Assembly (NCBI GenBank): GCA_004431415.1
Contig: QPMI01000495.1
Location: 152,501 to 216,500 of the forward strand
DNA from: Cyanophora paradoxa
Taxonomy: Eukaryota > Glaucocystophyceae > Cyanophorales > Cyanophoraceae
Length of the DNA stretch: 64,000 bases
Direction of reading: 5' to 3'
The notes under the pieces are model-generated. The model worked only from the letters and a program-made list of their open reading frames with translations, was not told the DNA's origin and ran no database searches. Below, piece after piece: positions 31,101 to 42,240 of this stretch (within the stretch, counting starts at the first letter, position 1; each line of letters opens with the position of its first letter). The position numbers and the translations under genes were made by a program.

Positions 31101-33152
31101 TAAGAAGTTCCGCACGTTCGTCGCCTCCGTCGAGGGCGGGTACAAGAGAGTGCCCTGTGAGCCCTTGTCCTCGTACCCGGAAGGACCGGCCCCTACCCTG
31201 ACACCGCCCCCCTCGCCACCTCCCACGCCAGACCACTCCTCGACCCACGCAGCGGATGTCGTGCAGGTCTACCCTCTCCCGTGTCTGCGGGTCCTGTCCC
31301 CTCCCGCTGACGCCCCGCCCCCAGGCGATGTCATGGCTCCTCCACGCCGGCGGCCTGCGGGCGCACCTGCGCCCAATCGACGCACTCGCCGCTCTGGTGC
31401 GTACCCCTCTCGTACCCCGTACCCAGTCTGAGACCGTTCGGCACACACAGACCGCGGCCGTCATCCACGACGTCAACCACGAGGGCCGCAACAAGTGCGC
31501 GTGTACCCCTGTCGCTCCGGCGGGTTCTGACCGGCGGGGCAGCGGCTTCGAGATCGCGACGCAGTCAGAGCTGGCGATGCTCTACAACGACCAGAGGCGC
31601 GGCCGGCCGGGCGGACCGGCCCCCGCCGGCGCCCTCTGGCGCGCGTGACGCGGGGCGGGGCGCAGCGTGCTGGAGAACCACAGCCTGGCGCTCTCGTTCG
31701 CGGCGCTGCGCAGCCCCGCCACCGACTTCGTCTCCCACCTCCCCAAGGACCAGGTGCCCGCGTCCCCCACCCACACCCCCGCCCCGCGGCCAAGCGGGCG
31801 GGGCGGCTGCAGCGGGCCGAGTTCCGGCGCGTCATCGTCGGGGCCGTCCTCGCCACCGACATGGCCAGGTCCGCCCCCCCCCCCCTCCCCCCCCCCCCCC
31901 CCCCCCCCCCCCCCGCGGGCCCCGGCGCCCCACGCGGCCGGTCCCGAGGGGCGCGGGGCAGGCACTTTGAGAAGGTGGCCGAGTTCAAGGCGCGCGTCGT
32001 CGCCTCCACCCTTCAGACGCCCCCGGACAGGTGCCCGCCGCCCGCGGGGCGCACCAGGGACCCAACCAGAGCCGGACTCGCGTTCTCGCCTGATCTGACT
32101 TGCCGGGGGCGCCGACAGCCCAGGGGGACAGAGCTCCACCGGCAGCGCCGGTGACGGCGAAACGAGCCGCAGGTGAGCCGCCGCATACCGCTGCCAAGCG
32201 CACGCCGCTCCCAAGCGCACGCCGCGCAGACCGTCCTCTCTGCGCCCCTCCCGAGAGCTGAACGCCTCGCGCCTCGCAGGGGCAGCGCGGCGGCGCAGTT
32301 CGCGCCGCTGACGGCGGCCGACCGCGGCCTGTTCATCGCCCTCTGCCTCAAGGCGCCCCCGGCCCGAACGCCGCATCCCGAGCCGCCGCTGACGCCCCCA
32401 GCGCCCAGGTCGCCGACATCTCCAACGCGGGGCGTTCGAGGCCCCAGGTACGGCTGAGCCCCCCCCTTCCCTCCATCCGAACTCCTCGGCTTGCCGGCGC
32501 CTGCTAGTCGCGAAGTTCTACGGCCTGTACCCCCGCTCCACCCTTACGCCCCCGCCGCAGCACGTCGAGTGGACGAGCCGCGTCAGCGAAGAGTTCTTCC
32601 TGCAAGTCCGCGTACCCCCCGCCCCGCCCCCTCCCCCCCCCCACCCTCCCCTGGCTGACTTGGGGGTGGCAGGGGGACGAGGAGCGGCGCCTGGGCCTGC
32701 CCATCTCCCCCTACTGCGACCGTGCCACGACGCTCCCGTCGGCCGCCACGGTGCGCCGCAGAGGCGGGCGCGCCCTCCGCGGGCCGGCCGTGTGACATCG
32801 GGCTCCGGCAGGCCGGCTTCCTCTCGTTCCTGGCGCTGCCGCTGCTCGAGGCGTGGGCCTCGCGCTTCGCCGCCGCCCGCCCCCTCGTCGCGCACGCCCG
32901 CGCCAACCTCGCCCACTGGAAGCGGGGCGAGGGCGGGCGGCGCGCCTCGGCCGCCTCCGTCCCGGCCGCCTCCAGAGCGCCCACGGGCGACAACTCGCCG
33001 GGGCCGCCCCGCAGGGCGCGCCGGCGCCGGCCCCGCCCGACATCGGCCTGCCGCCCGCCGCCGCGAGCAGCGAGGGCGCGCCCGGCCGGAGGCTCAGCCG
33101 GGCCGCCTCCACGGCCGTGACGTCACTGAGCACCAGCCCCACGCCCCGCTGA
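28156..33152 (+). CDS. Membrane-anchored cyclic-nucleotide phosphodiesterase, copy B
   Basis: Paralogue of the gene at 10273-15167 with the same layout. The ATG is at 28156; the leader is disordered; the block LASWFSETFASWEKPSF is identical to copy A. Next are hydrophobic segments (YTLAFGAASFVIT, ALFLAGHYRGLIDFG, PPVAAIFTIVLG, SCVLLAIYGSTYYAA, FLFTRVCALSFVAPLFFG, AALAIPTCIASVFFG), a helical linker (FLLKRESKLESEILKAKS), then the catalytic domain: HSSTHAADVVQ, VIHDVNHEGRN, LAMLYNDQ joined to SVLENHSLA, VLATDMARHFEKV, ADISNAGR and GDEERRLGLPISP. Metal ligands are intact. GC-AG introns lie before SVLENH and before VADIS, matching copy A. A short in-frame stretch before HSSTH could be a retained insert or an intron. 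The C-terminus is ambiguous: the catalytic frame stops at 33120, but a second frame matching copy A (SPTPR then stop) ends at 33152. Confidence 0.85.
31870..31914. repeat. Poly-C tract in phosphodiesterase B intron
   Basis: Almost pure C over about 45 bp, broken by a single T, directly after the donor that follows ATDMAR. It occupies the same intron and position as the G tract in copy A. Confidence 0.85.
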
Positions 33153-33923
33153 CCGCGGGTGTAGATTTCACTGCGATCTTGATGTGGATACGTACGCGTG
33201 TACCCGGGCATCCGTGTGTAGATAGCATACGTCCTTTCTTTAGCCTAGTAGGTCTTCCCTTTGGGTCTTTCTTTCCGTTTCGTAGATTGTGCCTCGGTGT
33301 CTGTGTTATTCTAGCCAGTAGATGCGGGTACGATTCTTTCTCTTCTATCTTGATACTTGCTTAGTTAGGGTCCGGCGGCTCGCAGCTAGGATAGCACCAA
33401 GCTAACACGCACACGTGCATTTCTTGTTTGCATTCGAAAACAATTCGGCAACCGGTGGAACGGACCGTCGGACGTCAGCATGAAATAGGTTAGCTACATA
33501 TCATCATAGTATACCATTGATTAGTCTCCGTTCACACTCGCCAAACTCCCGCATGCGCAGAGCTAGATAGCCAGGTTTGTACTCATAAACTAGCTAGCCA
33601 GGTCTGTACTAGCCAGTTTCCCGACTTGACTCGTTGACTACTTTCTTACCGATTGCAAGCGCGCAGTACTATGATAATGGTGCTGCATTTTTGTTTTCTC
33701 ATGACTTGCAATTAGATCTGGAGGCAGTTTTCCATGCTTTTGGTTTATTGTTGTCAATTTATGGCGCCTTTAATTGTGAGTGTTATCGTGCTATTCGATG
33801 ATCGCCGATCGTGCTGCATGTATATGTATATGTAATTTCTTTTGTGGTTTCTCGCATGAGTTCGAATCGAATTTGAAGGAGCCTGGCCTCGGAGACAGGA
33901 TTCAATTGGCAGAGATCGGCGAG
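33153..33923. other. AT-richer intergenic region between converging genes
   Basis: 770 bp between the 3' ends of phosphodiesterase B and the WD40 gene. It has a small duplication (gctagatagccaggtttgta near 33563 and ctagctagccaggtctgtac near 33592) and an AT-rich part at 33680-33840. No gene or RNA is recognised. Confidence 0.45.
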
Positions 33924-36900
33924 TCAGGCGCCGGCGCCGCTGGCGGCGGCGAGGCGGGCGAGGGCGGCGGCGACCTCGTCGGCGTACTTGGCGCCCTCGG
34001 GCACGCCCCGCGCCAGCCGCTCCGCCGCCTCCCGCGCCCCCGCGCCGCGCGCTGCGCGTCTCGCTCCCGCCCCCGCCCCGGGCCCGCCGCCGCCTCCAGC
34101 TCCCCCACCACTTTCCTGCGCGGCCCCTGCCCATCAGGACGCGATCGCTGGAGTGGGGCGGGGCGGGCGGGGCGGCGGGGCGCGCTTGAGCTGGCGGGCG
34201 AGCTTCCCGAGGGCGGGGCGGGGACGAGGCCCTCGCAGAAGGCGACGGCGGCGAGGAGCGGCAGCAGCACCGCCCGAGCCGCTCCACCGCTGCGCCCGGC
34301 CCGGGGCCCCTCGTCAGATCTAGATCGGAGCCGCGGCGATGGTGCACGCTGCGGGGCTGGAGGCCGGCCCGCGCGCACCGGCGGGGGCGCCCCCGGGACG
34401 ACGGCCGGCCGCATGCCGCCCCGGCCGCCTCCGCCGCCGCCTGCGGGCGCGGGGCGCGGGGGCGCGTCAGAGGGCGCCGCTTCCGCCCCGGCGAGCGCGT
34501 GTGCGCTGCCCGCGCCCCCTTCAGAAGCTCCCCCGCCCCTGCTCTCCCCTCTGCTCCGGGGGCACCTGGGTGAGGCGGGGGAGGATGCGCTGCGCGACGT
34601 TCTCCTCGAGGGCCGCCGCCAGCGCCGACCCGCCCCGGCCCGCTGCGCCCCGAGGCTCGGCTCCTCGGGCGGGCGGCGCGGCGGCCGGGGCGGGGCGGGG
34701 GCGGGCGGGGCGGGCCTGGTGGAGGCGGCCGGCGGCGCGGAGATAGTTCCCCTCCATCTTCAGCTCCAGCAGCGCGTCCAGCAGCCGCTGCACCTGCCCC
34801 GCCCCGCCCCGCCCCAAGCGTGTCGGCGGGCGGGCAGGGGCGGGGGAGCCGGGGGCGAGCGTGGGGGGCGGGGGGGACCGTGGGGGCGTGGACGATCTCC
34901 CAGGGGGGCAGGTCCTTCTGCAGCCCCTGCGCGCGCCCGTGGGCCCCGGTCCCTCTCCCCAAAAAGAAAGGAAGGAACGGCACCTGGGAGGCGAAGATCT
35001 CGACGAGGGCGGAGGCTCCGGCGCCCGACGCCGCCGCCGCCGCCACCTCGCTGCGCCGTCCCGCGTGGGCGAGGGAAGCAGCTCGGGTGACCGGGAAGGA
35101 GGGCTGGAGCGGCGCTAGCGATACTCGCGCAAGGGCCGCTGGCCGCCGGGCGGGTCCCTGGGGCCGCCCGGGGGCGCGCGGGGGGCACCTCATGAGGGCG
35201 AGCTGGGACATGACGCCCGCCGGGTTCTTGACCGCCCTGCCCGCACCGCAACGCACCGCATCGGATCGGATCGGATCTGAGCGGGAGGGGGGGCGTGGGG
35301 CGGGCGCGCCTGGAGAGGGCGAGGCGGGCGGCCTTGCGCGCCTCCTCGGGGGCCCCCTGCATGCACACCCGCAGTCAGCGAGGACGTCGAATCCACCGGC
35401 AATGCAGCGCCGGCCGGGCCCGGCCGGATCCCGCCCGGCCCCTCCGGTCCCCCGAAGGAAGGAAGGGAGGAAGGAGGGACCTCGGGGGCCTCGAAGACGG
35501 AGGGGGAGAGGAGGCTCCTCGCGATCGGCGCGAACGCCTCGAAGCGCCCCTGCGCACGAAGCGGTCGGAGGCGGGCCAGGGGTCGGCGGCGGGGGGGGGG
35601 GCGGGCCTGGGCGGCGAAGATCTCCGCGAGGCGGGCGCCCAGGGCCAGCGCCCGCATCCCGTCCCGCCGCCCGATCCCCTGCCCTCGGGGTAGGGAGGGG
35701 AGGACGGGGCGGGGCGCCCGTGGGCCGCGGGCGAAGAAGAAGAAGAGGAGGGGGGGGGGCGGGGGGAAAGGGCGCACGTCGAGGACCTGGAGGAGGGCGG
35801 GGGCGTCGAAGGCCGCCGGGTCCGCCTCCACAGCCCCCGCCACCTCCCTGCGCGCGCGAGGCGCGGCGGTGGGCGGCCCGCGATCGACCCGCATCGACCT
35901 GGCGGGCGGGGAAGGACGGGGCACCGTGCGAGGGCCGAGAGGCCGGCGGCGGCGTCCTGGCCGGGGGCCCCCGCCGCCGCCACCAGCTTCACCTGCGCGC
36001 CCCGCGCGACCAGCCGGGCGGCTCAGGCGAGCGAGCCCGAGCGAGCGAGCGCGGGGCGGGGCGGGGCGGGGGCGCCTGGGTGCGGAGGGCGTCCAGCTCC
36101 TTCTTGACCTCGGGGTCGGGCTGCCGTCCCCGCCCCGGTCACGGTCATGGTGAGGCCGGCGGGGGCCCACGGGGGGCGCTTGGCGTCCTCGCTTCCCTTC
36201 CTATCGCCTCCTAGCCCCGGGCCTCGCACCGGGAGGACGCCGGCCATGCCCCAGGGGAAGTTCGGGGGCAGCAGGTACGCGTAGTCCCGCAGCTGCCGCT
36301 CGAAGGGCGCCGAAGCGTCGTACTGCGCCGGGCTGCACGGGGCGGGGCGTTAGAGAGTGAGCAAACGGGGAACTTGGAGGCGGCCGGGGCGGGGGCCGGG
36401 GGCGGGCCAGCAGAGGGCGAGCATGCCGGTGGCGGCCGCCGCCGCCGCCGTGTCCACCCGCTCCCGCTCCTGCCGCCCCGTGAGGAAGGTGTGGGAGGGC
36501 GAGGGCGCGGTCGGGGGGTACGCGCCTTGCCGATGTGCCGGCGGACGACGGCGAGGGCCTGCGGGGGGCGCGCGCGGGGCGGTCAGGCGGGGCGGGGCTG
36601 GATGGAGGGCGGGCGGGCGGGCGGGGGCCTGGGCGTAGGCGGCGGCGAGGTCGCGGGTGTAGAGGGAGGTCTCAGCGAGCCGCTCTTCCAGCGCCGAGGG
36701 CGGGAACCTGCGGGCAGGCCCCTCGGCTTCTCTCTCGCGCGGGGGCCTCTTTCTGTGAGGGGGGCGGACCCGGAGGGGGTGAGGGGGGCGAGGAAGCGGC
36801 GGGCGAGGGAGATGCCGACGAGCTCGCCCGCCGTCGACGCCGCCACCAGCTGCCCGCCAGCCTCAGCCGCCGGCCCGGGGCGGTGCGGGGCGGGGCGGGG

Positions 36901-38788
36901 CAGGAGACGCGCCTGGGAGACGGTGCAGCGGCTGAACTCGACTGCGGTGCAGAGGGGGCGCGGGCGCCTCACGAAGGCCGGCGGAGGGGGAAGGGAGAGG
37001 AGGGGGACCGGCGGCGAGGGAGGTGGAGAAGGACTCGGAGTGCTGGAGGAGCTGGTAGGTGGGCGCCAGCTGCAGGCTGTTCAGCCGCCACGTCCCTGCC
37101 CCGCCACCCGCCGTCAGGGGGGGGAAGGAGGGGGGGAAGGAGGGGGGGGAGGAGGGAAGGGGTAGACCGTCGAGGCCCCCCGTGGCGATGAACTCGCAGT
37201 GCACGCGGCTCCAGCTGCCGTCCGGCCGGCGCCCCTCAGACGGGGGCCGGGGAGCCCCGCAGGGGCGAGAGGGGCGCACCTGAGGCCCGTGGCGGGGCCC
37301 AGGTGGCTGTCCAGGCTCGCCGCCGGCTCCGACATCTTCCTGCTCGGGGGGTACAGCGAGATCGGGGCGGGAGGGATGAAGATCAGGGGAGGAAATGGGG
37401 AGTAGGCGGTTCGGCGGGCGACGGGCCGCACCTCGTGTCCCACACGCGGACCATCCCGCCATCGCCTGGGGATGGGTTTCGAGGGAGGGAGTGGGGAGAG
37501 GGAGGGGTGAAGGGGGGCGAGCGAGAGGGGGGGGGGGGTACCTGCGGACGCGAGCCAGTTCGGGACCAGGGGGCTCCACCTAAGTACGCGTACCCCGAGC
37601 TCGTGCGCCGCAGGGAGCTCGGCGACCTGCGGAGGGTACGGCAATGACGGGGCGCACGGCGGCCCCGGAGGGGAGGGGGGTACCACGGCCTTCTTCGGAT
37701 CGCTGGAGGCGAGGCGAGCGTCGAGAAGGCAGAGGCGCCCCCCGGCGCCCCCCGTCGCGAGCTGCGGGGGGGTAGGGGAAACGGGCGGCCCGCGGGTCGG
37801 ACTCGGATGCAGGGGTACCGAAATCCGGGGGCTGGCGGTGGGGTACGGTACCTGATTCACAGAGTGGGGAGACCAATCAATGCAGCGGACGGGCCCGGGA
37901 AGGAGCTGCGGCGGAGGGAGGAGTGAGATGGGGGTACAGCGGCGCGGGGGGGGGGGAGGGGGAGGGGACCTCGAAGGCGCTGAGGGGCGTCGAGCGCTCC
38001 GCGCTCCATCTGTGGGCAGGGAGGGGTACAAATGAGGCGGGATCGGATTACCAAGAACGGGGGGGGGGAGGGGGGAAGGGATCGCACAGGAAGCAGAAAG
38101 GGCCCACGCTCGTTGCGAAGCGGGCGTCATCGGTCGGGTGCAGCGCGGAGGCGCGCACGCGCGGCGAGGGCGCGAAGTTCTGCGGGGGTACGCGAGTCGG
38201 CCGGGGCGGGGGCGGAGCGGGGGGGGGTACGGGCGCGCCTGGGCGCCGTGGTGCGAGGCGGCGTGCTCGGGGTGCGCGAAGCTGGCGGCCGGCGTCGGGT
38301 CGAAGGGGCGCGCCGGGTCGAACCTGTAGACGTGCGCGAGCGAGTCGTCGCAGCCGAGCAGGAGCGACGGGCCCGAGAAGGCAACGCTCTGGGCGCGCCC
38401 GGACGGCGTCTTCGCGCTCGCCAGCTCCGAGAACGACACGGCCGTCGGCTTCTTCGACTCCTTGCCGCTGCCGGCGACCGAGAGGAGCGCGATGCGCTCG
38501 TATCCCGCCACCGCAACCGTGTCGCTGCCGCTGTGCACTGCGAGGCATGTGATCCGCGGGATGGGGCGGACCTGCGCGGGCAAACCGCGTTCACCGCCAG
38601 CGTACGAGCGCCGACAGTACTGCGGCCGGGGATGGCAGCGCGAGGTGCGGCGTACGCACCGGCTGCGAGACGGCCACGTGCGGCGAAAACTGCTTGGCGC
38701 GCAACGCAATGGGCGAGCGCCAGGCCGCGCAAGCATCGGCGTCGCCGGCTGCAGCTGCCGGCGCGGGCGGGCCAACAGCTGCAGCCAT
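33924..38788 (-). CDS. WD40-repeat protein with long helical C-terminal region
   Basis: Begins at the ATG read from 38788 (MAAAVGPPAP) and ends at a stop at 33924-33926 after ADEVAAALARLAAASGAGA. The N-terminal half is a beta-propeller in many small exons: ITCLAVHSGSDTVAVAGYE, AQSVAFSGPSLLLGCDDSLA, HPTDDARFATSV, GPVRCIDWSPHSVNQ, LATGGAGGRLCLLDARLA, ELGVRVLRWSPLVPNWLAS, and VHCEFIATGGLDG. Then come exons with FERQLRDYAYLLPPNFPWG and a helical region (PEVKKELDALR, GAVEADPAAFDAPALLQVLD, ALALGARLAEIFAAQ, LLDALLELKMEGNYLRAAGR, ALEENVAQRILPRLTQ). The layout recalls coat or scaffold proteins with a propeller plus alpha-solenoid, but I cannot name an orthologue. Exon borders in the C-terminal half are approximate. 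It is head-to-head with the LCAT gene. Confidence 0.65.
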
Positions 38789-39065
38789 CTTGACCGCCCT
38801 CGGTCGGCGTCTACAATTGCCGCGGACGCGACTGCACAGCTTGTAGACTCTCGCTAAGCTCGCAGCTGCCGCTCTCGCTTGTCTATTGGTGCGATGGACC
38901 GCCCTCGGCGCCCGCTCACTCTCGAGCCCGCGCACAGCTATTGTAAATAGCTCGCTGATCGCTTTCGCTCTCGCTCACGCTCTCTAGCTGATCGACGCGC
39001 ACCAGCCGTGCCCCGTACCCCCCCGCCCCCCCTCCCCCTCCAGTGATCGACAGCAGCAAGTCGAA
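38789..39065. promoter_or_regulatory. Divergent promoter region, WD40 / LCAT genes
   Basis: A 277-bp gap between divergent ATGs. It contains a run of cgctctcgctcacgctctc type pyrimidine-rich sequence near 38960-38985 and a C-rich tract near 39018-39042. Confidence 0.4.
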
Positions 39066-41743
39066 ATGCGTTCGCTGCTGGCGCTTCTGGCGCTCTGCGC
39101 CGCGTGCGCATGCGCTCAGGAGCAGCAGTCGAAAGGCTCGGGGCACCAGCCTGTCATCTTGATTCCAGGTTCGCTTCGATCTTTTCCTATTAGCGCCGCC
39201 TTGAGGCTTCGCTCTCACAGAGTCCCGTGCCAGGCGTCGAGGGCAGGTCGGTTTCTCCATTTTCCGGCGGTGTTCGCTGAGCCTGGGCATGGCCAGCGCA
39301 CCGTGCGAGCTTCAACGCATGTGATCGAGCTCATTTCTCGTGCAGCGTCCTTGATCAAGTCAACGGAGACCGCGTGCAAGTGTGGCTCCCCTCCGCCGAG
39401 ATCCTGGATGTGCGATGCTGCTGCATCTGCTGCTGCTGCTGCTGCCGACACGCCGCGCATGCGCAGAATGGAACGGCGGGCACTTTCGCCGCCCTCCGGG
39501 ACCCGTGGCAGCGCATCTGTGCGCCGATCGATATCGCGAGCTCGAGCTCGCGCTCGAGACCGCCCAATCGATCACACGCGTACGCTCGCACAGCGGAGGC
39601 GTTGGTGAACTCACTGTATCTGCGATACGACCCGGCCTCGAACACCCTGAGCGAGGTCTCCGGCAAGCGCGTCGAGCCGCCCCAGGCGCGCCCCCGACGT
39701 CGGCGCCCTGCGTTCGCTTGCAATTGCGTCACTTGCGTTCGCGCAGGCGGACAGCGGCCTGTTCGCGATCGGCAACTTGGTGGGGAATTCGACGGCGCTG
39801 AAGGCGCTGGGCCTCGAGGCGAACCAGAAGTACTTCCAGGACCTGATCAAATTTCTGCGGGACGAGATGGGATACCGCCCGGGGGCCGACCTCTGGGGCT
39901 ACCCCGCGCGCCCCGGAGCTCGCGCGCGCGCGACGCCCTTCCGTGCGGCCGCTCACGCGCCTTTTCCGCGCGTGCGCAGTACGACTGGCGGACGAGCAAC
40001 GGGCTCCCGGCGAAGGTGGAGGGCCTGCACCGCCTCGTGCGGCAGGCGCGCGGCGCGGCGGGGCGCCCGGTCACCCTCCTCGTCCACTCCATGGGCGGCC
40101 TCCTCACCCTCAGCGTGCGCCCGCCCGCCCGCCGAGCCTTCGGACTCGAAGCGCGAGCTCGAGCTTGCGGGCAGTACTTCACGAGCCACCCGGAGGCTGT
40201 CGACGAGCTCGTCCGCCAGGTGCCGCCTGCAGCTGCCTGCGCCGCTCTCGCGCGCGCCCTCCGGGCCCGAGCCTCCTGCGGCCCGCCCCGCCGCTCCGCT
40301 CAGGTTATCTTCGTCGGCACACCCTTCCTCGGCGCCCCGTGCGGCCCCGCCCGCCCGCCCCGCCCCGCCCCCGCCCCCGCCCCCGCCCCCGCCGCCCCCG
40401 AGAGGCAGCGCAGCGGCCGCACCTTCGAGGCGATGACCTCGGGCGCGTCGCGGGGCCCCGCACCCGCCCCAGCCCCCAGCCCTCGGGCGGACGCCGGCTC
40501 ATTGTTCACGGGCCGGGGCCGGCGCCGCCGGCGGCAGGGACGGACATCACGGGCCAGGACCTCTTCCTCCAGAAGATCCTCCCCGTCGTCCGGTGCCTCC
40601 CCGCCCCGCCCCGCCCCGCCCCGCCCCGCCCAGCTCTCCCGCGCCCTGCCGCTGACCTGGAGGGGCCCGCAGGAACTTCGTGTACACGTCGCCGGCCTTC
40701 TACGAGCTGCTGCCGCGGCCGGGGCCCTGGCCGGGGGACGGCGGCCCGCCCTCCGTCGTCGTGAACGTCAACGGGCAGAACCAGACCTTCGCCGGCGCAG
40801 ACGCCGCCTTCGGGGCCCTCGCCCGGGTCCGAGCCCTCCCCCCCGTCCAGGATCCGGGAGCCGGGGAGCCCGAGCGCTCACGGACGCTCGCGCCCGCGCT
40901 CCCGCGCAGGCGGCGCAGGGCAACACGTTCACGATCCAGGGCCAGCAAGTCCCGTGGCCGCTGTACCCCCAGCTCCGCTCGCAGGCCGACGCCGACGTCG
41001 CGGTGCCCGCGCCCCCGCCCGAGCCGGCCCTCGCCGGCCCGTGCTCCGGCCGGCCGCCCGCGACGCCGGCCGCGCAGCGCTGGCTCCGCGCGCCCCTCCC
41101 CGCGGAGATCTACACCGTCGTCGGGACCGGCAAACGCACCAAGTAGCCGCCGGCCGCCGGCCGCCGGGCCCGGCCACCGCGCGCGCGCTCGCCGAGGCGG
41201 GCCGCACGCAGGTACAACGCGACGTGGGACAACGTGCAGAGGCTGAGCGACATCATCGGGAAGGCGGGGAACTTCGAGGAAGTGGACGGGGACGTGCGCA
41301 TGCGCCCCCGAGCTCGAGCTCGAGCCGCGGCCGCGCGCCCCGCCCGCTCCGGATCCGATGCGCCGTTCGCAGGAGACGGTGCCGCTGGTGTCCGCCGCGG
41401 CGCTCGACGGCCGCGCGCGGGAGAGCGTTCGCGTGAACGCGAACCACGACGGTGCGCGTGTGCATGCGCGTCCGGATCGCGGTCCGGCGTCGACGCCGAT
41501 CCCGCGCGCGGGGGCGCAGACCTCCTCGCGGCGCGGGACTCCTTCGACGCCTTCCGCAAATGGCTCACGACCCCGCCGCCGGCGCCGCCCGCGGCCGCCG
41601 GCATGCCGCCCGCAGCCCCGCCGCCCGCCCCGCCCTCGCCCCGGCCCCGGCCCCGGCCCCGGCCCCGGCCCGGCCTAGCTAGGTCTTTCGGTGGAGGAGT
41701 GCCGACGCGGGAGCGGGCGCCCCCGCCTGCGCCGGCCATTTGA
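39066..41743 (+). CDS. Secreted/ER-lumen LCAT-family acyltransferase or phospholipase
   Basis: Lecithin:cholesterol acyltransferase family enzymes move or release acyl chains of phospholipids. The ATG at 39066 begins a clear signal peptide (MRSLLALLALCAACACAQ), followed by HQPVILIPG, the family's N-terminal strand. Later exons give VQVWLPS, TALKALGLEANQKYFQDLI, the Tyr/Asp/Trp motif QYDWRTSNGL, then VTLLVHSMGGLLTL with the nucleophile Ser in HSMGG, YFTSHPEAVDELV, VIFVGTPFLGAP, DLFLQKILPVV, FVYTSPAFYELLP, QQVPWPLYPQLRSQ, and QETVPLVSAAALDG with NANHDG, probably carrying the catalytic His. A Pro/Arg-rich tail ends at 41741-41743. Direct substrates cannot be told from sequence. Exons in the 39180-39640 part are the least certain, because two frames stay open there. 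Confidence 0.78.
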
Positions 41744-42240
41744 ATTTGCTCAGCGCTGCCGGCCATGCGCATGCGCGCATGGGGCGCGCGCGTACGTGCA
41801 CCCTTAAGCTTCTCAGCCGCTATGTGCACACGCGTACGGTCCCCGCCCCTGTCTATAGCTATCTCGTCTCTCTCTTTCTCGGTACATGTACATCTTCTCC
41901 TCGTCCGGATCCGGCTGGCGCTAGCGCTGTGGCCGGCGCCGCGGTCGCGGCGCCCCGGCCGCGCGCGGCCGCGCCGCCGGCGCCGCTAGCGCTGGATCCG
42001 GACTGCCCCGCAGCGCCGGCCCTTGTGTCGACTCGGCGCACTCTGTCACAGTGTAATATACTGTTAATCTCGAGCAATTGCAATCGATATGATCGATATC
42101 ACGAGCACGAACTCCGAAGGCCCTGCTGCAGGGCCATGCATGCACAATGCAGGCGTACCCCCGCGTAGTAAGCCCTCTCTTGCAGCGGGAGGAATTTCGA
42201 CGATGCGGAGCAGCGGGGGTGCTGCTTTCCAGGTGCTGGG
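41744..42240. other. Intergenic region with a long inverted repeat
   Basis: Contains the 101-bp inverted repeat listed next, then an AT-richer part (42050-42110) with tcgatatgatcgatatc. The first exon of the flavoprotein gene may lie near 42203 (ATG), but I cannot connect it with confidence. Confidence 0.45.
41903..42003. repeat. Imperfect inverted repeat (hairpin)
   Basis: The left arm begins gtccggatccggctggcgct (41903) and the right arm ends cgctagcgctggatccggac (42003). The outer 10 bp (gtccggatcc / ggatccggac) pair perfectly, and gcgctagcgc and ggccggcgcc-type inner parts also pair with small bulges. It lies downstream of the LCAT gene and could act as a strong hairpin in a transcript or be a decayed element. 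Confidence 0.65.
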
